Assembly: GCA_900319955.1 (NCBI GenBank)
Contig: ONQM01000001.1
Location: forward strand, 1-47,615
Reading direction: 5' to 3'
DNA length: 47,615 nt
DNA from: an uncultured Eubacteriales bacterium
Lineage (GTDB): Bacteria; Bacillota_I; Bacilli_A; RF39; UBA660
A program made the position numbers and the translations under genes. This document shows positions 35,615-46,277 of the stretch, piece by piece; within the stretch, counting starts at the first letter, position 1; the number at the start of each line of letters is the position of its first letter. The notes beneath the pieces were generated by a model. It had not been told where the DNA came from. It saw only the letters and a list, made by a program, of their open reading frames with translations, and made no database searches.

Positions 35615-35910
35615 GTAAATTTTTTTATTAGTTACTCTTTCTTTTATTCCTAGATTCCAAAAGTAAACGCACACTTTTTTTAATTCATTTTCTAAGAATT
35701 CATCTAATGATATTTTTTTATTTTCTGGTCTTATATTGCATTCACATTTGTTTATAACTTCTTTTAATGCATTAAATACATCTTTCTTATATTCGGAACT
35801 CCTAAAATAATATTTGTTATCATTATCTTATGTCATCAAGAGTTTTAATCCTATTAATTTTAATACCATTTATATATCTTTTAAAATCCGACTCTTTCAT
35901 ATACTTCTTA
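35600..35910 (-). pseudogene. Frameshifted 3' continuation of the 35908-36381 gene
   Basis: Past the stop at 35908, another frame continues the same protein style: VRYFKKYMKESDFKRYING, KINRIKTLDDI, then after a +1 shift DNDNKYYFRSSEYKKDVFNA, LKEVINKCECNIRPEN, KKISLDEFLENELKKVC and VYFWNLGIKERVTNKK to a stop at 35600. None of these parts has its own start with a ribosome site. Together with the upstream frame this suggests an original protein of about 260 residues, broken twice. Confidence 0.5.
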
Positions 35911-36381
35911 AAGTACCTTACTTTTTTCTTCTATTAATATATCTTTATATGATTTTACTCTATCAAATTCTTTTGTTTTGTCAGGGACAAGTCCAAATCT
36001 ATCTAAAAGATCTTCATAATAAGACTTTAGGATATTATATTTAGAATCAATGTCTTTAACAGCATCAAGTGATTCTCTATCATAATAATTTATTACATTT
36101 TTAAATCTATCATAACTATATAGTCCATTACTTTCAATAATATTTATGATTAAATTTTCATCACCTTTATCATTGTCATTGAATCTAAATGACACATTTG
36201 GAAGAGTTAGTATTGAACTTTGAAGTCCACCATTTTCTGATGGAACATTTTCACTATATTCTTTTGATTCACTAAAATTCTTTGGTGATATATTAATTTT
36301 TTTTAGAAATTCTTTTTCTGATTCATATAATTTTTCCTTGCCATATTTATATTTTAACCATTCATTAATATCTGTCTTCAT
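35908..36381 (-). CDS. Hypothetical protein, probably 3'-truncated by frameshift
   Basis: A 157-residue soluble, charged protein with no recognised domain. It contains a short hydrophobic-polar block LQSSILTLPNVSFRFNDND and helical C-terminal parts such as ILKSYYEDLLDRFGLVP. The last residues IEEKSKVL continue naturally in the -1/+2 frame as KVRYFKKYMKESDF, so the stop at 35908 is probably not the ancestral end. It follows the gene at 36390 by 8 nt, and three such unknown genes lie in series between valS and glyS. Confidence 0.5.
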   Translation of the reverse strand: MKTDINEWLKYKYGKEKLYESEKEFLKKINISPKNFSESKEYSENVPSENGGLQSSILTLPNVSFRFNDNDKGDENLIINIIESNGLYSYDRFKNVINYYDRESLDAVKDIDSKYNILKSYYEDLLDRFGLVPDKTKEFDRVKSYKDILIEEKSKVL

Positions 36382-36389
36382 TTATTCTC

Positions 36390-36989
36390 CTATTTAGCAT
36401 AATAACGATTTCTTACATTTTGTGCAGAATTTTCATTTATATCAGTTTTTGCTATATCATTTGCAATTTTTAAACTTTTTTTTGTAAAATCATTAAAAGC
36501 CGCATTTATTGCAAAAGAATCAACCATTGATAAACTATCATACTCTAAAATTTCCTCATCTATTAGCTTACCTTCTTCTTCATATGTCATACTAGAATAT
36601 TTTCTTATTTTTTCTCTAGCTTCTTTTAATTCATCCATTGTTAGTTTATCAAGCATCAATTTAATAAGACTATGTTCTGTTAAAAAGTTAAATGCTTCCT
36701 TAGACTCTTCCATGCTTGATTCATTATTGTTATATTTTTTTAGTACTGGTAATATTCTTTTTCTAGTATTATATTCATTTATAAATTTTAATTCATTTTC
36801 TTCTAAATTATAAATTCCCTTACTACTATATTCATTCATTTTTTCTTTTTCAAAATCTGGTTCAAAAGATAACCATTTAATCCATTCATCTACTGGGTTT
36901 AGTTTACCTGATATAAACATACCTGGCTTTGAAATAATTTTTTTTCCGTTATTTAACATTTTTTCATCTATTGCACTACTAACATTCAT
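36390..36989 (-). CDS. Hypothetical protein, 199 residues
   Basis: Not recognised. Soluble and mostly helical, with an acidic-basic alternation and no cysteine cluster, signal peptide or membrane segment. The N-terminal third includes SGKLNPVDEWIKWLSFEPDF; the rest is helices such as LIKLMLDKLTMDELKEAREK. AAAGGAG stands about 8 nt before the ATG. It is the middle of three unknown genes read in the same direction (37532 to 35908), closely spaced, so probably one transcript. The lack of any core-gene feature and decay of both neighbours suggest accessory status. Confidence 0.6.
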   Translation of the reverse strand: MNVSSAIDEKMLNNGKKIISKPGMFISGKLNPVDEWIKWLSFEPDFEKEKMNEYSSKGIYNLEENELKFINEYNTRKRILPVLKKYNNNESSMEESKEAFNFLTEHSLIKLMLDKLTMDELKEAREKIRKYSSMTYEEEGKLIDEEILEYDSLSMVDSFAINAAFNDFTKKSLKIANDIAKTDINENSAQNVRNRYYAK

Positions 36990-37007
36990 TTTAATTCTCC
37001 TTTTTAA

Positions 37008-37532
37008 TTATTCGTTATAATATATACCATTAACTTTTTTCATTATAAGTTTTTTAGCATTATTTCTTGTTTTAGAAGTTGCAAAATTTTCTCTTTCGTT
37101 TAGAGAAAGGTCATAAATAGAAAATAAAACATTATCCAAAAATTTATTTATATTTAATAAATAGTCATTGGGTATTTTCTTACTATTTAACTTTATTATA
37201 TTTCTATCTTTATTATATATTTTCATTATTTCAACAATGTTTTTATGACTATTAAAATTATCATATACAGTTATACCTGTTTTAATATTATTTATAAGAG
37301 CAAAAGTAGAATTAACTGATTTAATTAAATATCTTTCTTTATCAAAGTTAATTTTCTTTTCTTTACAAATTTTATCAAGTAAAGAATAATCATAATAGAA
37401 ATCTTCTTCTATTGGAATATCATAAAGATTATATTCTAAAAACTTATGCTCTAAAAGTACTATTTTATCTTTATATTTTTCTTCTAAATTGTAAATAACT
37501 CTTTCTATTAAATTCTTTGTATTCTTTTCCAT
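37008..37532 (-). CDS. Hypothetical protein, possibly N-truncated by a nonsense codon
   Basis: A 174-residue soluble protein, lysine- and asparagine-rich, family not recognised. The ATG at 37532 lacks a clear ribosome site. The same frame extends upstream as KTLEGQRAPIN to a TAA at 37572, then 22 more codons (MNKIEKNSNAILISTSKIKG) up to an ATG at 37640 that has an excellent GGGGGT site. This looks like a gene whose codon 23 became a stop, with possible restart at 37532. It leads the series of three unknown genes. Confidence 0.5.
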   Translation of the reverse strand: MEKNTKNLIERVIYNLEEKYKDKIVLLEHKFLEYNLYDIPIEEDFYYDYSLLDKICKEKKINFDKERYLIKSVNSTFALINNIKTGITVYDNFNSHKNIVEIMKIYNKDRNIIKLNSKKIPNDYLLNINKFLDNVLFSIYDLSLNERENFATSKTRNNAKKLIMKKVNGIYYNE

Positions 37533-37571
37533 ATTGATAGGTGCTCTTTGACCTTCTAAAGTTTTTAATAA

Positions 37572-37640
37572 TTAAAATTCTCCCTTAATTTTACTTGTTG
37601 ATATTAATATGGCATTACTATTTTTTTCTATCTTATTCAT
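37572..37640 (-). other. In-frame upstream segment ending in TAA (nonsense remnant or short leader ORF)
   Basis: Twenty-two codons with a strong GGGGGT ribosome site, in the same frame as the 37532 start. Either the original N-terminus of that protein or a leader peptide; the shared frame and absence of a site at 37532 favour the former. Confidence 0.4.
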
Positions 37641-37654
37641 AACCCCCTTCTCTA

Positions 37655-40189
<2,535 letters not shown>

Positions 40190-40209
40190 ATTTTTCTCCT
40201 CTTTTCTAT

Positions 40210-40941
40210 TTATATTTTTTCATTTATATATTTATTAACTTCTTTTCCCATTTCTTTTAATACTTTCTTAGTATTTATATTATTTGTTTTATTAATGTAT
40301 TTTAAAATAAGTTTATCAATAAGTTTTGTCTTCTTTAAATAATTAAATGTATATTTAAAATTGAAGTCAAATACAAAACATACCCATACAATAAATCTAT
40401 CTGCTTTTGTCTTTTTACTTCCTAATGATAATAAATGTTTTTCTTTAAATGCTTTAATAGCATTTTCTGATATATCATCATCTGCAATATCTAGTTTAAT
40501 ATTATCATTAAGTGCACTATTTAAAATATCTATTTTATCACTATCTCTTACTATTTTTACTATTTCATCTTCTTTAGAATCAGTTAGTTTATCCATTGTT
40601 CCATGATATTTACACACTCGAAGAATCACTTTTTTTTCATAAGGATTACTTGTAAACTTTGAAATTAAATCATTATTAATAAGTACTTTTACACCAATAT
40701 CACCATGATACTCACTTTTATTATCAATAAACGTATGATATTTATTAAACTGTTCAAATCTTCCTATATCATGTAAAAGTGATGCTTTTGAAACAAGCTT
40801 TTCATCTTCATCAGAATAATTTAAGCTTTTTGCAATACTCTTTGCAAAATCCATAACTCTCTTAGAATGTTCAACTTTAAATTTGCATTCAGGATAGTTA
40901 AATTTACTTGTATAATTTATAAATTCATTATAATAATCCAT
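40210..40941 (-). CDS. HD-domain hydrolase linked to valS
   Basis: A 243-residue HD-superfamily protein. KVEHSKRVMDFAKSIAKSL gives the first His; ASLLHDIGRFEQFNKYHTF gives the HD pair; YHGDIGVKVLIN and CKYHGTMDKLTD further His; and IVRDSDKIDILNSALN the final Asp. This is the layout of metal-dependent phosphohydrolases. It lies between the valine T-box and valS, so its expression should rise when uncharged tRNA-Val accumulates. Its substrate is unknown; unlike RelA/SpoT proteins it has no synthetase, TGS or ACT domain. Confidence 0.82.
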   Translation of the reverse strand: MDYYNEFINYTSKFNYPECKFKVEHSKRVMDFAKSIAKSLNYSDEDEKLVSKASLLHDIGRFEQFNKYHTFIDNKSEYHGDIGVKVLINNDLISKFTSNPYEKKVILRVCKYHGTMDKLTDSKEDEIVKIVRDSDKIDILNSALNDNIKLDIADDDISENAIKAFKEKHLLSLGSKKTKADRFIVWVCFVFDFNFKYTFNYLKKTKLIDKLILKYINKTNNINTKKVLKEMGKEVNKYINEKI

Positions 40942-40951
40942 AAAATCATCT

Positions 40952-41155
40952 CCAAAAAAAATCTTTCATCCATAAGGACGAAAGATCGTGGTACCACCTT
41001 AATTTGTTATTAAATTTAATAACCTCTAATAGTTTATAAAGCAACTACCTATTATGCTCCACTTGCAACAAGAAATACTTTGTTTAACTATTTGCACCAA
41101 CCATAGTCTCTCTTTAAAACTCTATTATTTCACCTCAAGTATCTTTGCATCTCTA
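40952..41155 (-). promoter_or_regulatory. T-box riboswitch, valine specifier, upstream of HD gene and valS
   Basis: The minus strand has AGAGAGACTATGGTTGGTG in Stem I, a specifier loop with GUU (complement of 41067-41069) followed by G and closing CAAGU, which pairs with ACUUG near the 5' end. Downstream comes AAGGTGGTACCACG, the T-box motif, and a terminator ATCTTTCGTCCTTATGGATG... with ATCTTTC/GAAAGAT arms and eight T before the HD gene. GUU is a valine codon, agreeing with valS. Confidence 0.93.
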
Positions 41156-41161
41156 TTTGTA

Positions 41162-41191
41162 ATTATATACTAAAATATAAAGTAATTTCAA
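41162..41191 (-). promoter_or_regulatory. Promoter of the valine T-box transcript
   Basis: Minus strand TTGAAA, 18-nt spacer, TATAAT; start expected about 41155. The short region to tmcAL must also hold the divergent tmcAL promoter, of which I see only AT-rich candidates. Confidence 0.6.
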
Positions 41192-41230
41192 GTAAAATAT
41201 GTTAAAATATATGAAAAAGGAGTGATTTTA

Positions 41231-42352
41231 ATGGCAGTTGGTGTAATTGCAGAATACAATCCATTTCATAATGGACATCTTTATATGCTAAAGAAAATAA
41301 AAGAAATGTATCCTGATGATACAATTATATTAGTACTTGGTGGAAACTTTACACAAAGAGGAGATGTTTCAATAATTGATAAATGGACTAAGACAAATAT
41401 TGCTAAACACTATGGAATAGATTTAGTTATAGAACTTCCACTAATTTATAGTATTCAGTCTGCTGATTATTTTGCAAAAGGTGCACTTGAAATACTTAAT
41501 AGTTTGAAAGTAAACAAATTAGTTTTTGGATCAGAAATTAATGATATAGATCTTTTAAAAGAAATTGCGAGTGTTCAGCTTAATAATAATGAACTTGATA
41601 AGCTTGTTAAAATATATATGCGTATGGGTTTAAACTATCCATCAAGTCTTTCTAATGCAATATATGACATAACTGGTAAGAAAGTTGATACTCCTAATGA
41701 TTTACTCGGAGTCTCTTATATGAAAGAAATACTTAAAAATGATTATAATATAGAGGCAGTAATAATTAAAAGAGAAAACAACTATCACTCTAAAGAAATA
41801 AAAGAAATAACAAGTGGTGAAGCTTTAAGAAAAGCTTTAAAAGAAGGTAAAGAAATAAAATGTTCTGTTCCAGAGTTTACTTACAAAAATTTAAATAATC
41901 TTCACTTTATGGATGAATACTTTATTCTTTTAAAATATAAAATATTAACAGAAAAAGACTTATCTAAATATCATGGAGTAGAAGAAGGCATTGAAAATAA
42001 AATAAAAAAAGAAATAATTAATTCATCTAATTATGATGAACTAATAAATAAAGTTAAATCAAAAAGGTATACTTATAATAAGATAAAAAGGATTCTTCTT
42101 TATATACTTCTTGATATTACTAAAAAAGATATGAAAGAAATAAATAATTGGAACTATATTAGAATATTAGGTTTTAATGAGAAAGGAAGAAAATATTTAA
42201 ATAAAGTAAAAAAAGATTCAGGCCTAAAAATAATATCTAAGTTTGAAAGAAATAATAAGCTTTTAAATTTAGAGCTTAAAAGTACTATCATTTATTCTAT
42301 TCCTCATAATGAACTAAATTTAATAGAAAAAGAATATAAAAATAATTTGTGA
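41231..42352 (+). CDS. tmcAL: tRNA(Met) cytidine acetate ligase
   Basis: Nucleotidyltransferase-like enzyme that uses acetate and ATP to make N4-acetylcytidine at the wobble base of elongator tRNA-Met. The N-terminus is VGVIAEYNPFHNGHLYMLKK with the HxGH motif, followed by LGGNFTQRGDVSIIDKWTK and AKHYGIDLVIELPLIYSIQSAD, all typical of YlbM/TmcAL. SGEALRKAL is the conserved SG-x-x-IR-like element. Length 373 is slightly short of Bacillus (about 415), mostly at the C-terminus. The ATG at 41231 has AAGGAG 8 nt upstream and is preferred over a GTG at 41222. Confidence 0.94.
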   Translation: MAVGVIAEYNPFHNGHLYMLKKIKEMYPDDTIILVLGGNFTQRGDVSIIDKWTKTNIAKHYGIDLVIELPLIYSIQSADYFAKGALEILNSLKVNKLVFGSEINDIDLLKEIASVQLNNNELDKLVKIYMRMGLNYPSSLSNAIYDITGKKVDTPNDLLGVSYMKEILKNDYNIEAVIIKRENNYHSKEIKEITSGEALRKALKEGKEIKCSVPEFTYKNLNNLHFMDEYFILLKYKILTEKDLSKYHGVEEGIENKIKKEIINSSNYDELINKVKSKRYTYNKIKRILLYILLDITKKDMKEINNWNYIRILGFNEKGRKYLNKVKKDSGLKIISKFERNNKLLNLELKSTIIYSIPHNELNLIEKEYKNNL

Positions 42353-42358
42353 AAATGA

Positions 42359-42388
42359 AAAGATATCTAATTTTAGATATCTTATTTA
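42359..42388. terminator. Bidirectional terminator after tmcAL
   Basis: AAGATATCTAA (42360-42370) pairs with TTAGATATCTT (42373-42383), followed by T-rich sequence; shared with the convergent surface-protein gene. Confidence 0.8.
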
Positions 42389-44244
42389 TTTGTTATAACT
42401 ATTCTTGTTCCATATGATGCATTTGCAGACCCATCTGCTGCTTTCATTGTAAATATACTTGATGTTGTATCAGATACACTATCACCTCTCACTATGAAGC
42501 TTGCTGCAGCACTTGGTGCAGTAAATGCACCATTATATAAATTCTTAGTAACGGTAAATACATTACTTGCAAGTGATGAATCATCATAATTATCATAATA
42601 TTTAGAATCAGGAAGTGTTGTAAATCCGGAGTTACCTACTGTTCCATTATAAAGTCCCATAACATATTCTGATGAACCACCAACCATATCATATATTCCT
42701 GTTGTGTTACCTGTTGTTGATGCTCCACTAGCTGTTAAATAAGATGCATTTGAATTTTTTTCAATTGCTCCGTTTATACCATATGATGATTCTGCAAGTA
42801 TTGCGGCCATTTCCCATTCAGAATTCTTTGCCATATGAATATCTCCATTAAATGAACTAATGTTTGTTGTCATACTACTTATTGCATTTGAAAGTGTACT
42901 TACGTTTGCAGATCTTAATGATGCAACTCCTGGAAGTGATGTTACAGCACTTGCTGTCCCTGTTGCTTCATATTTGGAAATATAGAATCCATCTAAGTCT
43001 GTATCAAATGTAAATGCTCCACTTGTATAGAAGTTTTCTGGTGTTGAACCTGTATATACTACATCTCCATCTTCTGATGTTGTTTTACTTATGAATCTTA
43101 CATTAAATGGTAAAGTTTTATATGAATATGACATTCTTGGTATCCAAACAAAGTATCCAAGTACCTTACTACCATCAAGACTTGTACCTACTGGACTATT
43201 ATTTAATGTATCAAGATATGTACTATCATTTATCAAAGCAATATTTGCCCAATTTTTATTTGTGTAATTATACCAGTTGTCAGTTACTGTTCCATCTGCT
43301 TTTACAAATGATCCTTTTGCACTATCATATGTTACTGGAACCATTCCTGCAGAAATATTAGGTTCATTTGGTGTTAGACTTAACTGTTCTCCTTTCATAT
43401 TAATTGATGCTGCAAAGGAAAGTCCAGATGAATCTGTTGCGACAGCTTCATCAATCCATACTCTTAAATCAAAATTAATTGTCTCATTTGGATCTATTGT
43501 ACCTGTTGCTAGAACTCTTCCATTATCAGTAGTTGTTAATGTATTAAGTGCTTTAGCACCTGTATAAATGTTTTTATCTTTTACTAAACTATATTTTAGT
43601 TTGTCATCACCAATTCTTGTTTTTCCATCTGCTAAATCATTGTCTTTTAAATAAATAGTATATGATGATGCAAGTGTTCCATTATTTGTTATACTAAATG
43701 AATATGGACTACTTTTTAATCCTGTTGCATCTTTTACTGGGTAAGAGTTTGCTAGTGAAAGAGATGCAGTATCTTTAAGAGCTAGTGAAAGATCTCCACT
43801 TGTAATTGTATTTGTTTTATCACTTGCGTTAGTTGCAGATAGCCATGCATAACTTGACATAGTAAATGTAAGTGCAACAGCTGCTATTAAAACAATTATT
43901 GCAATAGATTTTTTACTTAAATTAATATTTTTAAAGTTAAATTTTTTATTTTTACTCTCCTTATCTTTATTAAAGTCTATTATTATTGTACTTGTATTTT
44001 CTTCTTTGTTTTCTTTTAATTCTTCTTTATTTTCTTCGTTTTCTATTATTTCTTCATTACTTGTTTTGTTTAGTGTGTATCCATTTTCAGTTTTAGAAAT
44101 TATAGAGGCATCTTCTAGTTCTTTTAAATTTTCATTTAAAGCATCAAGTTCTGATACTTCAATTAGGTCAAGCTCAGACTCAAAATCATCTAGTGTTACT
44201 GCATTAGTACTATTTTCAAGTATGGCAAGAATTTTGTCTCTCAT
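42382..44244 (-). CDS. Composite transmembrane protein: winged helix, TM, TasA-like region, FGE-like domain
   Basis: Residues 1-62 look like a winged helix: MRDKILAILENSTNAVTLDD, helix SELDALNENLKELEDASI and wing ISKTENGYTLN, as in the N-terminus of RNase R. A Glu/Lys-rich linker leads to a transmembrane helix at about 112-130 (KKSIAIIVLIAAVALTFTM). Next, SSYAWLSATNASDKTNTITS and GDLSLALKD match the mature start of TasA/CalY-type filament proteins. From about residue 310 the protein resembles the formylglycine-enzyme/C-type-lectin fold: GYFVWIPRMSY, GFYISKYEATG, NSEWEMAAILAES, GIYDMVGGSSEYVMG, ASFIVRGDS. The catalytic cysteines of true FGE are absent. Could be a transmembrane DNA-binding sensor or simply an anchored surface protein. 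Confidence 0.7.
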   Translation of the reverse strand: MRDKILAILENSTNAVTLDDFESELDLIEVSELDALNENLKELEDASIISKTENGYTLNKTSNEEIIENEENKEELKENKEENTSTIIIDFNKDKESKNKKFNFKNINLSKKSIAIIVLIAAVALTFTMSSYAWLSATNASDKTNTITSGDLSLALKDTASLSLANSYPVKDATGLKSSPYSFSITNNGTLASSYTIYLKDNDLADGKTRIGDDKLKYSLVKDKNIYTGAKALNTLTTTDNGRVLATGTIDPNETINFDLRVWIDEAVATDSSGLSFAASINMKGEQLSLTPNEPNISAGMVPVTYDSAKGSFVKADGTVTDNWYNYTNKNWANIALINDSTYLDTLNNSPVGTSLDGSKVLGYFVWIPRMSYSYKTLPFNVRFISKTTSEDGDVVYTGSTPENFYTSGAFTFDTDLDGFYISKYEATGTASAVTSLPGVASLRSANVSTLSNAISSMTTNISSFNGDIHMAKNSEWEMAAILAESSYGINGAIEKNSNASYLTASGASTTGNTTGIYDMVGGSSEYVMGLYNGTVGNSGFTTLPDSKYYDNYDDSSLASNVFTVTKNLYNGAFTAPSAAASFIVRGDSVSDTTSSIFTMKAADGSANASYGTRIVITNK

Positions 44245-44276
44245 TATTATTCACCTTCTATCTTACATTATACTAT

Positions 44277-44300
44277 AAAAAAAGTCTTGAGAAAAGACTT
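44277..44300 (-). terminator. Terminator after comN-like gene
   Basis: Minus strand AAGTCTT, loop TTCTC, AAGACTT followed by TTTTT. Confidence 0.75.
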
Positions 44301-44319
44301 ATTTTTTTGTTTTATAAAT

Positions 44320-44526
44320 TTACACATTTTTAATGTCAAATTTCATTATATTTAAAACTACATCGTAAAGTGTTAAATTATGACTTTTACTAAAAACATT
44401 TTTAGAAAGGCTATTCCAAATATCTTCTTTACTAATATTATAACCAAATCTTTTTAGTTCATTACATTTTGAATTTAGTGCAGGTTCTACTCTTTTTTTT
44501 AAATCATCAAGTGAATCAAATTCCAT
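44320..44526 (-). CDS. ComN-like post-transcriptional regulator
   Basis: A 68-residue helical protein resembling the Bacillus ComN family (post_transc_reg): VEPALNSKCNELKRFGYN, then ISKEDIWNSLSKNVFSK and LTLYDVVLNIMKFDIK follow the family order. In Bacillus, ComN controls stability of comE mRNA and is found at division sites and poles. No competence gene is near here. It follows xerD by 8 nt in an operon with the unknown gene at 45413. The assignment rests on pattern and length, so it is moderate. Confidence 0.65.
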   Translation of the reverse strand: MEFDSLDDLKKRVEPALNSKCNELKRFGYNISKEDIWNSLSKNVFSKSHNLTLYDVVLNIMKFDIKNV

Positions 44527-44534
44527 ACTTCCTC

Positions 44535-45428
44535 CTATTTCATTTTAGCTCTTGGAAATGCTTTGTAATAAACATCCTTAAGATGAGCTTCAGATACATG
44601 TGTATATATGCTTGTTGCAGCGATACTTTCATGTCCTAAAAGTTTTTGTACTGCTAAGACACTAGCTCCTTCATTTATTAGGTGTGTTGCAAATGTATGT
44701 CTTAACATATGTGGTGATATATTTTTATCAATACTTGTTTTCTTAATTAATCTTGTAAGTATATCTCTTACACCACGCTCTGTAAGATGTGTTCCTCTAT
44801 TGTTTATTAATAAATAATCTAAATTATTTTTATTAAGCTTAGGATATCCATTATTTAAATAATCATTTAAAGCATCTTCACAGTACTCACCATAATATGT
44901 AACTCTTTCTTTATTTCCTTTTCCAAGAATAATTATTTTCCTTTCTTTTCTATCTATATCAGATACTTTAACACTACAAAGTTCTCCTACTCTCATACCA
45001 CTTGCATATAAAAGTTCAAGTATTAGTCTATCTCTTTTACCTAGTGGTGTTTTTAAGTCAGGTGCTTTAAAAAGCTGTTCCATTTCATTATATTCAAAGT
45101 ATCTTGGAAGACGTTTTTCTTTTTTAGGTCCACTTACATATACAAATGGATTATCAGTAGTATATCCTTTATTTAAAGTATAATTATAAAATGTTCTAAG
45201 TGCAGATAAATTCCTGCATACTGAAGAATTTTTTTCATTTAAATCTTTCTTTAAGTACATTAAATATCTTCTAATATCGCCATACTCAATTTTTTTATAA
45301 TTTAAATTTTCTCTTTTTAAAAAATTATTAAACTTTTTTAAATCATCTTTATAATTAATAATTGTGTATTCTGAATAATTTCTTTCATATTTTAGAAAGT
45401 CAAAGAATTTATTTAGTACTTCTTCCAT
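44535..45428 (-). CDS. xerD: Tyrosine recombinase XerD/XerC type
   Basis: Site-specific recombinase, probably resolving chromosome dimers at dif. The N-terminal SAM-like domain is FFDFLKYERNYSEYTIINYK; the catalytic domain shows Arg in LLYASGMRVGELCSVKVSDI, Lys in LGKGNKERVTYYGE, HxxR in ISPHMLRHTFATHLIN, His in VQKLLGHESIAATSIYTHV with the nucleophilic Tyr in IYTHV. Length 297 is standard. No dif-like sequence was found here and there is no second recombinase or phage gene, so a housekeeping role is likelier than an integrase. Its start overlaps the upstream unknown gene by 16 nt. Confidence 0.9.
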   Translation of the reverse strand: MEEVLNKFFDFLKYERNYSEYTIINYKDDLKKFNNFLKRENLNYKKIEYGDIRRYLMYLKKDLNEKNSSVCRNLSALRTFYNYTLNKGYTTDNPFVYVSGPKKEKRLPRYFEYNEMEQLFKAPDLKTPLGKRDRLILELLYASGMRVGELCSVKVSDIDRKERKIIILGKGNKERVTYYGEYCEDALNDYLNNGYPKLNKNNLDYLLINNRGTHLTERGVRDILTRLIKKTSIDKNISPHMLRHTFATHLINEGASVLAVQKLLGHESIAATSIYTHVSEAHLKDVYYKAFPRAKMK

Positions 45429-46201
45429 GTCCTTTCATCATCCTTTTCTTCTATATAAAAGTCATCTATTTCATTCTGCTCTTTAACTTTTTCTCTTTCT
45501 TTATAAATTGGTAATACATCAAGTTCTAGACTCGACTCTTTTATGGTTCCTTTAATAGCTTTCTTACTAAGCTTTTTATTATTATTGTCTAAGTTACCAA
45601 GTCCTATGCTACTATCAATACCATATTCTTTAAAAAAATCATCCATTAACCTTATATAAGTATAAGATAAATCACTAATGCTTCCATCTTCATTATTTCT
45701 AATTTTTAAAGAAGATCTTATATTTGATATTAATCTGTTAAAGTTCTTAGGATTTGCTGCATATTCTAATAAATAATCTCCACCATTTGCAAAAAATGCT
45801 TCTGGCTCTAATAATCTATTAAATTTATTATATAGTTTTCTTATTATTCTTATCTTGTTTTTATTACTTCTTAAAAATTTAATATCTCTTTCAAGTACTA
45901 AATTAGAGTTTTTCTTTCTTTCATCTTTTTTATAAAGTATAGAAATATCACCATCATTTACCTTAATTTTACTATCATCACTACTCATAATAAACATCTT
46001 AGGCATATCTCCTCTATGCTTTAAAAGTCCATTCATATACCCATAGTTTCTATTAATAAAGTCATTTATCTTATCATTATATTTAAAAAATATTCCATTA
46101 GAATTATTAAGTGTTGTAGTTACATTATCTATTTCTTTTAAAGATCCCTTTTTTAGTATGACACATTTATCTTTATCATATCCATAACATAAGTAAAACA
46201 T
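45413..46201 (-). CDS. Hypothetical protein upstream of xerD
   Basis: A 262-residue soluble protein with no domain I can name. Acidic/basic helical character; segments include FYLCYGYDKDKCVILKKG at the N-terminus, IRIIRKLYNKFNRLLEPEAF, and NRLISNIRSSLKIRNNEDG. The C-terminal 40 residues are strongly charged and probably disordered. Its stop overlaps the xerD start, so expression is coupled to xerD. Its GGAGG ribosome site lies within an inverted repeat (46205-46245) that could fold and hide it. Function unknown. Confidence 0.65.
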   Translation of the reverse strand: MFYLCYGYDKDKCVILKKGSLKEIDNVTTTLNNSNGIFFKYNDKINDFINRNYGYMNGLLKHRGDMPKMFIMSSDDSKIKVNDGDISILYKKDERKKNSNLVLERDIKFLRSNKNKIRIIRKLYNKFNRLLEPEAFFANGGDYLLEYAANPKNFNRLISNIRSSLKIRNNEDGSISDLSYTYIRLMDDFFKEYGIDSSIGLGNLDNNNKKLSKKAIKGTIKESSLELDVLPIYKEREKVKEQNEIDDFYIEEKDDERTWKKY

Positions 46202-46204
46202 AAG

Positions 46205-46245
46205 AAAACTACCTCCAATAAAATTATATTATTAAAGGTAGTTTT
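46205..46245 (-). promoter_or_regulatory. Hairpin enclosing the ribosome site of the 45413-46201 gene
   Basis: AAAACTACCT (46205-46214) and AGGTAGTTTT (46236-46245) are perfect 10-bp inverted arms; on the minus strand the downstream arm contains the end of GGAGG 10 nt before the ATG. Either a translation switch or the terminator of the Rpn gene. Confidence 0.45.
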
Positions 46246-46277
46246 AATCAAGCTTCTCTATTTTTCTTTTTTTAAAA

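Noticed and set aside
44535-45428. Tyrosine recombinase as an integrase marking a mobile element
   Set aside because: It is standard XerD in length and motifs, sits in a housekeeping operon, and no attachment repeats or phage genes are adjacent.
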